Assembly: GCF_035594125.1 (NCBI RefSeq)
Contig: NC_087183.1
Span: 11,792,368 to 11,856,367, forward strand
DNA from: Scylla paramamosain
Taxonomy: Eukaryota; Arthropoda; Malacostraca; Decapoda; Portunidae
Length of the DNA stretch: 64,000 nt
Reading direction: 5' to 3'
Notes under the pieces: model-generated
What the model saw: only the letters and a program-made list of their open reading frames with translations
Told to the model about the DNA's origin: nothing
Database searches by the model: none
Made by a program: the position numbers and the translations under genes
Shown: positions 28,018 through 39,806 of the stretch, piece after piece
How positions within the stretch are numbered: position 1 is the first letter of the stretch
Layout of the letters: every line of letters starts with the position of its first letter

Positions 28018-28275
28018 GTGATATATGAAAAGATGAAACACTGCCTCGTCGTAACCTTTTCACTGCGATGAGCTACGGGTTGCACCACTAAAATAACCGT
28101 ACTAAACATTCATAAGAAAGGGAAAAGGAATAAAGGATAGGCGATTTGGTGTACGAAAAAGATGAAACACCAACACTATCTTCTCTTAGCCTTTTCACTG
28201 GCACGTTCAACAATTTATAGCAATAGAATTACCGTACAGAACCTTTACAAGCAAGGGAGAGGAGAATGATTAAAA
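28018..28275 (+). repeat. Two-copy diverged tandem repeat of the CTTTTCACTGC family
   Basis: Copies start near 28018 and 28151. Shared blocks in order are GAAAAGATGAAACAC, CTTTTCACTG (28054 and 28192), AATAACCGTAC / AATTACCGTAC, and AAGGGA(A/G)AGGA. Confidence 0.8.
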
Positions 28276-28313
28276 AAATAGATTTGTAAGTGTCTAATTA
28301 GTATATTTCTTAG

Positions 28314-28442
28314 ACGTGGTTGTTAAGAAAGAAATACCCTAGAATTATTTGCGATGAAGGAGCGACGCGTCAAATACCAGTGAAAGATATTGGAAGTACA
28401 GTGAGCGAGAGGCGCTACCTTCCTGTGGGTCGGCGCGGCGAG
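28314..28442 (+). CDS. Candidate internal exon, 43 codons
   Basis: An acceptor-like TATATTTCTTAG precedes 28314. A continuous frame then runs to GAG|GTGAGT (donor GT at 28443), phase 0 at both ends. The peptide contains RQIPVKDIGSTVSERRYLPV. Both splice signals are good and the composition is protein-like, but no family is recognised and no partner exon found. Confidence 0.2.
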
Positions 28443-28579
28443 GTGAGTTACTAAATGGTATTAATGATTCCACGAAGCCGCGCATCGAGGCGGCTCACCA
28501 GGATTTATGGTGTATAGGGGTGTGAGGCGAATTCCTAAGTCATGTCCCTGCTGCCACTCTTCGTTACCTTACCTCGCTT

Positions 28580-28955
28580 CTGCCACCCTAACCTAACCTA
28601 TTCTAACCCAGCCTCCCTCTCCCCTAACCTGACCTCCTACTCTAACTTACTCAGTCCCCCTCTCTCTCTCTCCCTCTAATCTAACAACCTCCTGCTTCTC
28701 CTAATGTACTGTGATTTAACTCAGCCTCCCATTTCTCCTAACCTAACCTTACTTAGTCTTTCACTCCCCCTTACCTTACTTAACTCAGACTTCCATATTC
28801 TAACTTAACTTCCCCCTCCACTCCCCCCTTACCTAACTTAGCCTCCCTCTTCCCTTTACCTAACTCACCATCCTTCCACTTCTCTTTATCTAACTTTATC
28901 CCTCTTCCCCTGACCTAAACTCCCGCTTCCTTAACCTAATGTAACCTCGCCTCCT
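28580..28955 (+). repeat. Degenerate CCTAA-rich minisatellite
   Basis: CTAACCTAACC and ACCTAACTCAGCCTCCCTCT(T/C)CC-like phrases recur at roughly 40-60 bp intervals. The minus strand reads TTAGGTTAGG-like motifs. It is too degenerate to be a telomeric array. Confidence 0.7.
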
Positions 28956-29035
28956 CTCTGATACGCTTCTGCGGTTTGCGATGAATACAACAATACGTTA
29001 TCTCATTTCCTGCACCTTAAGGCGGATGAATAATT

Positions 29036-29226
29036 AGTAGTAATAACAACAGCAGCAGGTCAACAACAATGATATAAATAATGACGATGATGATACTGGT
29101 AATAGTAATAATAATAACAACAGCAACAACAGCAGCAGCAGCTACTACAACAACAACAACAACAACAACAACAGTGTACACAATTATATTAACAGTTTGC
29201 ACGTTGGCACCAATGACAAACAGTAT

Positions 29227-29271
<45 letters not shown>
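29036..29271 (+). repeat. Mixed AAC/AGC/AAT trinucleotides and (AC)n
   Basis: Imperfect AACAGCAGC, AATAATAAC and (AAC)n units (29036-29175), then an (AC)n tract at 29228-29271. Confidence 0.9.
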
Positions 29272-29272
<1 letters not shown>

Positions 29273-29361
29273 GCACCACTCGCCACTGACTAACAAGCCG
29301 GCAACTCATCACGGCGCAGTTTTGAACCTAGAAGGACGTAACGCATCGTAAAAACAATGAA

Positions 29362-29363
<2 letters not shown>

Positions 29364-29428
<65 letters not shown>

Positions 29429-29443
29429 GTAGTAGTAGCAGTA
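29364..29443 (+). repeat. (AAT)n(AGT)n repeat
   Basis: About 63 bp of AAT followed by AGTAGTAGCAGT. Confidence 0.96.
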
Positions 29444-29979
29444 GTTAAATAAATAGACACGTTATTATATAGATAAATAGAATAGATAGCAAGGTAAATG
29501 TAATACACATACAATGATTAAATGAATAAAATAAATCAAGTAAAAAAAAAAAAAAAGTAAAAGAAATTTCCTCAGAATAAACAGAAAACCAGGGCACCTA
29601 AATACTCAAGGTGAACGGAGAGACTCGTATCACAAAAACCACGTACAGGGATCCAGGTGAAATAAAAAAAAAATAAATAAAAAAATAGATAAAAAAGAAA
29701 TAGGGCAAGTGAAATATACGCAGAGAGCAGCCATGAAAGAAAACGCAAACTTTATAACAACACTGAATAAATAATACTGCTCAATGGCTTTGGCGAGGGA
29801 AAAAAATGCAAAGTTTATGTGTTTGCACAAACGTATTATTTTTTTTCACTCGCACGGCTGCTGTCACGCCCTCGGAGACAAGTTACTCCCGGATTCCCAA
29901 AACTTGCAACTTTACGTGAAACTCAAATATCTCGCCAGAAAGTTATTTGTTTTGAGGATTACGGTACTTATAACTTGTG
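29444..29979. other. Anonymous A-rich sequence
   Basis: A-rich with poly-A runs at 29540 and 29665. No gene recognised. Confidence 0.45.
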
Positions 29980-30330
29980 GGGGAGGAGGGGGTAGGAAGG
30001 GGGCAAGTAGGAGAAAGGGCAGGAGGAGAAGGAGAGGAAGGTGCGAGAAGGTAAGGAAAAGGAGCAGGGGAAAAGGAAGAACGGGAGCAGGAAGGTAAGG
30101 AGGGAGAAAGGAAAGAAGAAGGGGTAGAAAAAGACGAGGAGGAGGAGGAGGTGAGATAGAGGAGGAGGATAGGTAGGAAAAAGAAGAAAAAAAGACGAAG
30201 AAGAAGAAAAGAAAGAAAAAAGAATAATAGAATAAGAAAAGCAGAAAGCGAAGAAAGGCAGAAGGGAAGCAAAAGAAAAAAAAAAGAAGAATAGAAGAAA
30301 AACCAAGAGGAGGACGAGAAAGACAGACGG
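29980..30330 (+). other. Homopurine-rich stretch
   Basis: About 350 bp in which nearly every plus-strand base is A or G. The minus-strand frames (Leu/Phe/Ser/Pro) are artefacts. Confidence 0.75.
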
Positions 30331-30509
30331 TGTGTAGCGGAGAATCAACACCATAAAGAGAACGAAAAATTAAAAACAAAGCTATCACCCACAGGAATCT
30401 TGGTTTACTGCTTAGAACGTGCTGATCAGGTCGCGACTCACCTGTATCTTCCAGCAGGTGAGCCGTCCCCGTGTTTTTGTCCTGACCGTGACAGCGTTTC
30501 TGGAAGACC

Positions 30510-30780
30510 TTACGTGTATTGGTATTTAGGTGCGCGTTATTAATGTTCCTGCTTTGTCCTCCCGTGGTAAAGTAAGAGAACTGTTTCTTTTTTATATGTT
30601 TCTTATTGTTATCTTCCGTGACCATGCTAACGCCTCCAGGAATATCTCTCATTGGTGTTTAGCAGCGTTTTATGAATGTTCTTGCTTTCTTTCTCCTCTG
30701 GGTAATAATGTCTGGGATTGAGTTTGTTGTCAGTGTTGTTATTTTCTTTTCTTCTCAGGGTAATGTTTAGAATACATATT
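30510..30780 (+). repeat. Diverged tandem duplication, unit about 131 bp
   Basis: ATTGGTATTTAGGTGCG..TTAATGTTCCTGCTTTG at about 30518 matches ATTGGTGTTTAGCAGCG..TGAATGTTCTTGCTTTC at about 30651. Weaker TTCTTCTCAGGGTAATGT echoes follow. Confidence 0.75.
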
Positions 30781-31532
30781 ATTGTTTTTTTTTTTTTTCT
30801 CTCTCTCTCCTCATGGTAGTGTTAAGTACTTGTTTAGTTTATTGGTAGTGTTTTTTCCTTTTTTCTTTTTATAGTTTTCCGCGTCCACTTCAGTCCTATT
30901 TGTGCGAATAAAAGTTATATAGAAAACGCGTTAGCACAGAGCGATAGGCCGCGGGAATTCATCGGTTTTTACTCTATTTCAGAGCTATTCGACTCTGCCA
31001 TCCCATTTTTTATTAAGTTTGGAAAAAAATTATGCAAAGGGAAATGAATAACTATGAGATACTATTTCCTTATTTAAAAAAAAGTTTTCCATTTTGTTAT
31101 CAAAAGTTTTCTCTCGTGTTGATAATTCATGATGACTTCCACAAAAGTATCACACCATAGTTAGATAGACACTTTTTAAAATTATATTCCTCTAAAAATC
31201 GTGGAATAATTCAATCTGGTTTCCTTTTAAACACCATATATGGACAAAGTAAATTTTCCTTTCATTATTAATTGTATGGCTGAATGGAGGAACGATGCAT
31301 GGTCTGTCGGATGCACCTGTGAGATTGATAGAATTAATAGCATTGCCTCTATTAAGCGGTGCGCATTTGACAGTCGACAGGTGAAGCGGCCTAATTTTGA
31401 TACACTGATAATAAGTGTGTTAATCTGAGTGGCGTGGAGCTGTCAGCGTTGTTGTCGCTGTTTCGCTGTGTTCCTGCGTCTGTTGTGTGGAACTGACCAT
31501 GTGTAGGGACGTGAGGGGAAGGATTAGACGTG

Positions 31533-31534
<2 letters not shown>
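30781..31534. other. Anonymous sequence
   Basis: T runs, then unique AT-rich sequence. No gene recognised. Confidence 0.45.

Positions 31535-31601
<67 letters not shown>
31535..31601 (+). repeat. (AG)n microsatellite
   Basis: About 66 bp AG tract. Confidence 0.98.
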
Positions 31602-31608
<7 letters not shown>

Positions 31609-32438
31609 TGTTTCCCGAGGGCGATGGAAGGTGAATGACAATAGATGTTATCAAGTAAAGTTTTAGGAAACTCATTTTTACTCCTCGCCCACGCCACGCC
31701 GCCCCTCGTCCCTCTTCCCTTACCCTTCCCTCACCCCAATCACGCCACTGGTCTTCCCTCGCTCCTCCCTCCCTCTCCTCTTGCCTCTAGTCGCCCCAGG
31801 ATCATTGGCCGCCTCCCGTTCTCTGAAATTCCCTCCCCTGTACAGTTGGACGATATTTTATGGCTCCATCAAACATCTCTCAGAAATAATACAAGTTCAT
31901 TCTTGGATGAGATTACAAATATATCTTTTTTTCTTCATCCATCGTTTTTTTTTTTTTTATATATTTGCCCTTTTTCGTTCAAATTTTCAGATTATAAACA
32001 ATCGAAAAAGTGCGGTTATATTTTTCCTTTTTTTCTCCTTTCCTCCATTCTGTTTTTCTTTTTTTCTTCTTCGTCTAAAATTCAGATAGTAAGCAATGGA
32101 AAAGGTGTATATTTGTTCTTGGACTAATTACAAATGCCTCTTTATTTGTTCGTTCTTTACATTAATTTTTTTTTTCATTTATCTTACTTGACAATTCATG
32201 TATCAAACAGAAGAAAAAAATTGGAGTTTTTTCTTTGACGAATTACAAACACCAATTGCTGCTTTTTTTTTTTTTATATCACTGCAGTACATTTTATTTT
32301 TTATTCTCTTCGCTTCGTTGAAAATTCAGGTACTGTAGAGACGGAAAAGTACCAAGTAAACAGACATGTATATCTCGGTCACTAAGATTTTTTACTGCAA
32401 GAATCATGGCAGAAAACAGCGTCAAGAGAACAGGAAAG

Positions 32439-32440
<2 letters not shown>
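31602..32440. other. Anonymous sequence with decayed ~120-bp periodicity
   Basis: C-rich to 31860. From 31900 the phrases TTACAAATAT/TTACAAATGC/TTACAAACAC, TTCATCC/TTCATTT and AAATTCAG(A/G)TA recur at 31910, 32128 and 32240, indicating an old tandem repeat. No gene. Confidence 0.45.

Positions 32441-32492
<52 letters not shown>
32441..32492 (+). repeat. (AC)n microsatellite
   Basis: About 52 bp AC tract. Confidence 0.98.
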
Positions 32493-32497
<5 letters not shown>

Positions 32498-32640
32498 CAA
32501 GACGGTACAAGTCTACATCGCACACCAGGAAACAAAACACACCTGAAAACACACTCACACACACCTGTCCTGCCTCGGTATCGTAAACACCACTTTTACC
32601 ACATTCGTCGCCAGTTCGCGTGTAAATTTCCGGTCCACAG

Positions 32641-32742
32641 GTGCAGGTGTGTTGTGTGTGTGGCAGGTTCGTTTATCCTTCTGTTGATTTATTTTCTTTG
32701 GAAGCTTAGGACTACACGGGCACCTCCTGGAGACGAGAAGAG
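32641..32742 (+). CDS. Candidate transmembrane exon
   Basis: TCCACAG at 32634-32640 (or GTGCAG ending at 32646) is a plausible acceptor and AAGAG|GTGAGG a plausible donor (GT at 32743). Between them the frame reads a Cys/Val start, a hydrophobic core (AGSFILLLIYFLW) and a basic, charged tail (KLRTTRAPPGDEK). This is the layout of a single-pass membrane anchor with a cytoplasmic stop-transfer signal. Split-codon phases match at both ends. No family recognised and no neighbouring exon found. Confidence 0.27.
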
Positions 32743-32993
32743 GTGAGGAGCGAGCAAGAGAGAGAGAGAGAGAGAGGTGTTTTGGTAAAGGTGGGAAGAT
32801 TGGGGCAGTTCAGGTGGGTGTAGGTGGGTTGAGATTGCCAGGTGGGCGTTGGTCTTGGCAGGTGGGGGGAGTAGGTGAGAGGTGGGCGGGCTGGTGAAAG
32901 ACTTAGGAGAGATTTAGTAAAGATGGATGAGGGCGAGGCTAGTTTAGTAGTCTTCCAAAGTCGACGTGAAGAGATGTGTTTGTGTACCTACGG

Positions 32994-32995
<2 letters not shown>

Positions 32996-33054
<59 letters not shown>

Positions 33055-33060
33055 AGAGAG
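32996..33060 (+). repeat. (GA)n microsatellite
   Basis: About 65 bp GA tract with two GGGA variants near its end. A shorter GA run lies at 32757-32776. Confidence 0.97.
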
Positions 33061-33192
33061 TTATAGGAAAGAGAGATTAATGTATACTCTTATATAAACT
33101 TGTATTTTTTTTTATCGAGCAGTTGTTCTTATTCTTTCAGCTTTATTTTTCCGTCTTTTCTTTTCTCCAGTTGTCTCATATTATTTTTCCTC

Positions 33193-33235
33193 GTTCGTTC
33201 GTTCGTTCGTTCATTCGTTCGGTCGGACGTTCTTT

Positions 33236-33315
<80 letters not shown>
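33193..33315 (+). repeat. (GTTC)n followed by (GA)n
   Basis: About seven GTTC/ATTC units (33193-33220), then a GA tract at 33237-33315. Confidence 0.96.
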
Positions 33316-33319
<4 letters not shown>

Positions 33320-33362
33320 AAAAGTTATATAAAAATGACTTGAGAGACGGCGAGAGCTTGAT

Positions 33363-33568
33363 GTGTCAGTCATGCCAGCGACCCGCGCCACGGCCCAGTA
33401 AAGAAAGGGACGAGCGTGATGAAAAATATGAGTGCACTAAATTTGAATGAGTTATTTGACTTAAGTGATGAGAAGGACGTGAACTTAATGCGTTTCTTAT
33501 TCGAGGCAGCTAAGAAGGAGGCCGCGCCACAGAGGAGGAGAGCAGGGAGGACACTGAGTAGGTCCTGA
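33363..33568 (+). CDS. Candidate coding fragment, acidic then basic
   Basis: The frame opens after a TGA at 33360. An ATG at 33419 starts 49 codons. The peptide has an acidic amphipathic part (LNLNELFDLSDEKDVNLMRF), a KKE segment and an Arg-rich end (PQRRRAGRTLSRS), then TGA. Immediately downstream another frame is open to about 33670 and also looks protein-like (GISLSVEAGIACQKMVEEEA), so this could be a gene fragment broken by a frameshift. It lies between a GA tract and a retrotransposon relic. No family recognised. Confidence 0.25.
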
Positions 33569-33973
33569 AGGGCATCTCGTTGTCAGTGGAAGCAGGAATC
33601 GCTTGTCAGAAAATGGTTGAGGAAGAAGCGTCGTTTCCCGGAGGACATTTTCTTTCTGAGTTCTTTTTATAGTATCTTCTGTTTCGTTTTCCCGCTGCAG
33701 GTACTGTGGCGCTGAGATGTGTAAGAAATATAAATGTTTGAGATATCATTTGATTTAGAAGTAGCGGTAATGTGTAGACTAGCGATTATAGCCCTACTTT
33801 TAACAAGAGATGAAAAGAATCTATAAATATGAAGTTCAGAGATGTAAGGTAAAGGTTTCACAGCAGGGCGTAACAAATGGTAAGCCATGCGCCACGAAGT
33901 TGTAGTTTTTTATGGTTAAATTTTTAAGGCAGCGGATACCGAGAATATATTAAACTCCCTACGGTTAATAATT
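33569..33973. other. Anonymous spacer
   Basis: Apart from the second open frame noted for 33363-33568, nothing recognised. Confidence 0.4.
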
Positions 33974-34251
33974 GGAATACGACCACAAGTAACGGGTTCA
34001 AGCTCGATTAAATTTGACAAAGAAAGAAAAATAAGATAAAACTGGTTCTCATGCAGATTGGTAGATGACTTGAATAGACTCAGTGACCAGTTTGTTAGTA
34101 GTTGATGAAACGGTTAGACAAATTTATGGATAGGGATGATAGTGGTTAGGTGGTTATAGGTAGGTATGCTTTATACAGAAACTGCCACGTATAATCCAGC
34201 TGGCTTCTTGCAGTTTACCTTCAGTTCTTATGTTCTTAAGTTCTTATATTC
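33974..34251 (+). mobile_element. 5'-truncated non-LTR retrotransposon 3' end (plus strand)
   Basis: In shifting frames the sequence reads NGFKLD, NWFS, DDLNRLSDQFVSS and RLDKFMDRDD. These correspond to the conserved C-terminal end of an arthropod LINE-type reverse transcriptase ORF (general form NWFSNRVVDEWN..LS..VV..F..RLDKFMD). Stops and frame changes show decay. The 3' tail is an imperfect TTCTTATG tandem (TTCTTATGTTCTTAAG). The same family occurs inverted at 58631-58968. The family (jockey, RTE or CR1-like) was not determined. Confidence 0.75.
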
Positions 34252-34260
34252 TCACCCTTC

Positions 34261-34391
<131 letters not shown>

Positions 34392-34465
34392 ATTGACTGA
34401 ATCTCACGAAACTGAACTCGAAAAAGTGCAGCAGCGGCGCCTTTAAGATGGCAGACTGCGATACC

Positions 34466-34469
<4 letters not shown>

Positions 34470-34520
<51 letters not shown>
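34470..34520 (+). repeat. (GT)n microsatellite
   Basis: About 51 bp GT tract. Confidence 0.98.
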
Positions 34521-34523
<3 letters not shown>

Positions 34524-34643
34524 GGTGTGCTTGCCTGCTTGCGTGCATGGAAACTACACTTTTTTTCTTTTTTTTCTTTCTTCATACCTTCTTTTTTTTC
34601 TATTCCTTTCTGTCTTCCTCTATTTCCTTCCTGCCCTCTTTCC

Positions 34644-34647
<4 letters not shown>

Positions 34648-34732
<85 letters not shown>
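34648..34732 (+). repeat. (CT)n microsatellite
   Basis: About 85 bp CT tract within T/C-rich flanks. Confidence 0.98.
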
Positions 34733-35769
<1,037 letters not shown>

Positions 35770-35847
<78 letters not shown>

Positions 35848-35926
35848 TCGCACGCACATTCTCTGCCTCGGTCTCTCCTTCTGTTTCTGTTTCTTCCGCC
35901 TTCCTTGCTGCTCCTCTGGCTTCCCT

Positions 35927-35989
<63 letters not shown>

Positions 35990-36030
35990 CGCCAGTGATT
36001 CTATTTGTGGTGTGTGTGGATGGTAGGATA

Positions 36031-36097
<67 letters not shown>
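35770..36097 (+). repeat. Cluster (CT)n, (GT)n, (CT)n
   Basis: CT at 35770-35845, GT at 35931-35985 and CT at 36033-36097, separated by short unique spacers. Confidence 0.98.
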
Positions 36098-36101
<4 letters not shown>

Positions 36102-36389
36102 GTCCCAGTAATTTGTAAGCCTTGCTGGTTGGTTGTTTATGTTATGCATCCGCTGGCTAATGAAGATAATTGGGGCTGATTACCGTGAGTGGCATGAAGA
36201 GCGATTAATTCTGAGGTGGCTGTGAAGGGATGTAGAGGAAACAGCCGGGGAGGGAGAAGGCACTGGACAAATTAATGTATTGGTTATGATGGGGTATATC
36301 CTACTTAGGGATAATTAGCGCTGGTATCATTAGTATTATTATGATCATGGTTTTGTTATTATTACTTTGCGCTCGTCGTTAGTGCATTG

Positions 36390-36418
36390 TTACTACTACT
36401 ACTACTACTACTACTAAT

Positions 36419-36497
<79 letters not shown>

Positions 36498-36581
36498 CAT
36501 CACCACCACCCTTATCCCTTTCCCCTCATCATATCATTATCCTGCTCCTCCTCCTCCTCCTCCTTCTCCTCCTCCTCCTCC

Positions 36582-36619
<38 letters not shown>

Positions 36620-36620
36620 G
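36390..36620 (+). repeat. Compound (CTA)n(CTG)n..(CTC)n(ATC)n
   Basis: CTA with one TTA slip (36390-36480), six CTG, a 40-bp spacer with CACCACC, then CTC units (36541-36582) and ATC units (36583-36620). All motifs are CNN-type and change one base at a time. Confidence 0.96.
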
Positions 36621-37243
36621 TCTACATGTACAGATAATGAACTGATAATGTGATGTTAAATGTTCCTTCTGCGTAGTTAATCAGTGTCTTAGATCCATTA
36701 GGTCAGTTAATGCAGGTGTAGTAAATGACATACCTGGATAGACTAGCGGGGTTACCTGGAAGAGTGATTACCAGGTGTTTTACCGGTGACCTCTCTCCTT
36801 CACTTCACAAATACCTGCACAGTCACTTTATTATTATTTTTAATATTCTTATGCACTGTATTACCTTTTTATTGCTCTCGTACACTTGATTACTTTCTTC
36901 TACTACCTTCATTCATCATTAATTTATTGCCGTTTTTATGAGTGTCGTTGCGCTAATGTTTTTTGTGTCCTTGGTTCAGTCGTATGAGTCAAGCACCGAA
37001 CTGTACGATATTCCAGCGTTACATAATACTACTGAGACACAAAGCCGTACTGTGAACACCTGCTGGGTCCTTACCTGATAACATTAATCTCACAGGTGCA
37101 CCCAGGGGCTTCCGCAGAGGGAGAGAGAGTTACTATTAATCTGCAAATTAGGTAGTTAGGTGGGTTTTAGGATACATGGAACACAAAATACCTTCTTTAA
37201 ACAGTAAAAGATTCCAAACATGTAAGAAATTGTGAGTTACGTA

Positions 37244-37246
<3 letters not shown>
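36621..37246. other. Anonymous AT-rich sequence
   Basis: Unique. No gene recognised. Confidence 0.45.

Positions 37247-37328
<82 letters not shown>
37247..37328 (+). repeat. (AG)n microsatellite
   Basis: About 82 bp AG tract. Confidence 0.98.
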
Positions 37329-37330
<2 letters not shown>

Positions 37331-37615
37331 ATTCAATTCCCATTTAATTTCCAGATGTCAGCTTTTTCATGGGACAAATCCACCTTGCTTCCTTCCGCCC
37401 CGTCTCTCGTCCCTTGCCTCCCACCGCCCCGCCCCTCGCCCCGCCGCCCTCCACGCTCCATTGCACCGCCGCGCCGCGTCCATCCACGTCAATACTGATT
37501 ATTAATATGCCACCAACGGCGTGTCTTTGCTCGTTAATTATAATGAACCTCTATTATTACCCTGCATTATTAATATTACTGTAAATAATACTCATATATA
37601 TACACGCACACGTAG

Positions 37616-37618
<3 letters not shown>

Positions 37619-37682
<64 letters not shown>

Positions 37683-37703
37683 ACGCACGCACGCACGCAC
37701 GCA
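37619..37703 (+). repeat. (AC)n followed by (GCAC)n
   Basis: About 62 bp AC tract, then five GCAC units. Confidence 0.97.
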
Positions 37704-38146
<443 letters not shown>

Positions 38147-38415
38147 CCATTTTTAGCGTATGGTGCGAAAAATATCAATATGGAGAGTTAATTAAAAATG
38201 TCCTTGAAGCTTGGAGACGAGGTGGTATGTAGGGAGAAGAGAAGCAGGTGCAACAATAAGAGTAGCACAGAACCAGGAAGGAGGAGGAGGAGGGGGAGGG
38301 GGAGGAGAAGGAGGAAGGGAGAAGAGGAACGAATTAGAAAGAAAGGGGAATAAGAATAAAATAAGGTTACATAAGCAAACTGAGTGACAAATGATGTTAT
38401 ATATAAAAAAACTTA

Positions 38416-38886
38416 CAGTAAAATCCCTCTTATCCGGCATTCGAGTATCCGGCAGCTTCAAGTATCCGGCACATTTTTTCCCGAGCCTTAAAATCAATAA
38501 AAAATCAATGTGTACTCATAAAATCGATTAAAATTCCCGCGCGAGGCATACTTTGTCCCTTGGCCACCAGAGCGTACTGCTTTGCGCCATCCGCAGCCCA
38601 CTGCACTGTGTTTACTCAGTGACTCAGTCCCGCGTGTGCACTGTTTATCGCCTGACACCTTCATCATACCTAAAGTTGTAGAAAAGAGGAAGCGTGTTGT
38701 GCTTACACTTAAGCAGCTGATCAGATCAGCTGCTGATTAAGATCAGCTGATCTTTGTTATGGTAAGATGCGTGAGTGTAGGGTGGTGATTGTGGACATAA
38801 TTTCACTTCTATTCAAGTATCCGGCAATATTCAAGTATCCGGCATGTCGGCGGTCCCGTTGATGCCGGATAAGAGGGACTTTACTG
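38416..38886. mobile_element. Tigger/pogo-type MITE, 471 bp
   Basis: Terminal inverted repeats of 24 bp begin CAGTAAAATCCCTCTTATCC (38416-38439) and end as the reverse complement at 38863-38886 with one mismatch. TA lies directly outside both ends (38414-38415 and 38887-38888), the target duplication of the Tc1/mariner-pogo group. The subterminal motif (T/A)CAAGTATCCGGCA repeats at least twice near each end, probably transposase binding sites. The interior is far too short for a transposase and keeps only a 17-codon remnant, so this is an internally deleted, non-autonomous copy. Confidence 0.93.
38669..38719 (+). pseudogene. Remnant of Tigger transposase N-terminus
   Basis: Seventeen codons read PKVVEKRKRVVLTLKQL. 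This matches the start of the helix-turn-helix (CENP-B/pipsqueak-type) domain of Tigger transposases, which typically begins KRK..LTL..K. It breaks off at a palindromic stretch (GATCAGCTGATC at 38741-38752), presumably the deletion junction. Confidence 0.75.
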
Positions 38887-38888
38887 TA

Positions 38889-39806
38889 TTTGTATTATGA
38901 AATGTACGCAACCAAAAATTAAAGCGGTTTTCTTAGTTTATGAGATGAGGAAAGTGAATGTGGAAGAACTCTGTGTGTTTGTATTGTTCTTTTTATATGT
39001 AACAGGGGCACTGGTCACTGGCTGTTATTAACCTGTGCCTTATATAGTCTCTAATATGAAGCCAAACACAATAACACGACGTTCAGAAGAGCCAAACATG
39101 ACATAACTTTGCCTCTTTTACTTTTCTCTCATTTTTACATTAGCATAACCTTGCCTGATCGCCCCTTCATTCCTCGTTTCTTCTGCCTTCATCCTTCTTA
39201 TTCTCCTCCTCTGCTTCCTCCCGTCACGCCCACCACATCCACGCCAACACATTGCCTTCACTTCGTGTTTGATTGCGTCCCGTCGCCATTCCCTGCCTTC
39301 ATTACGTTCTTTCATCTTCTTTCCCTCCCCCTTCGTTCGTGGTTCATTAAGTCATTCGAAGAGTCTATTTTATCGTCGTCTGAGAATGAAAAATGTCTCT
39401 CACCGCCTCGACACACAGCACCCGTCCCTCATCACCACCCACACGCATGCCGGAGTTACGGGCAGCAAGAAAAATTGCGGCCCCTAAATTAGCTCCTCCC
39501 TTCCTGACGCTTGCAATGAAGCCTCCTCGCGGCGACACTCTCACGGCCTTCATATGCAAATCCCGCTCCTCCGAGGCTCCTGAGGCTGCAAATTGTAGGT
39601 CCGTAGACGGTGAGCAGCTGAAATATGGCTGAGAAATATAGACTTCTTGATCATCATCTCCTAGTGCCCGCCTCCTTGCCTGACTGTCTCCCTGCCTGCC
39701 TTCCTGCTTGGGTCCTTGAGGAAGCGCGGGGGTGAGAGGATCAGGGGGTTTGGTGAGGCCTTAAGAGAACGGTGCTGTCTGTTAGGCTTCTCATAGAGCC
39801 TTAAGG
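38889..39806. other. Unique sequence with a GC-rich patch
   Basis: AT-rich to about 39100, then a C-rich part and a GC-rich patch (39380-39620) in which both strands are open. No microsatellite longer than about 20 bp. Confidence 0.4.
39365..39553 (-). CDS. Candidate small ORF, 62 aa
   Basis: From ATG at 39553 the minus strand reads 62 codons with balanced composition (for example RGGFIASVRKGGANLGAAIF) and a TAG stop. ATTTGCAT, an octamer-like motif, lies directly upstream. A frame on the opposite strand is open over the same DNA, which weakens the case. No family recognised. Confidence 0.17.
   Translation of the reverse strand: MKAVRVSPRGGFIASVRKGGANLGAAIFLAARNSGMRVGGDEGRVLCVEAVRDIFHSQTTIK

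Noticed and set aside
28580..28955. Interstitial telomere (CCTAA)n array
   Set aside because: CCTAA motifs are frequent but embedded in degenerate CTCCCTCT spacers with no pure run above about two units.
29912..30652. 246-codon minus-strand open frame
   Set aside because: Two thirds lie in a homopurine block. A CAG|GTGAGT donor at 30441 on the minus strand is genuine in form, but the exon before it has no clear acceptor.
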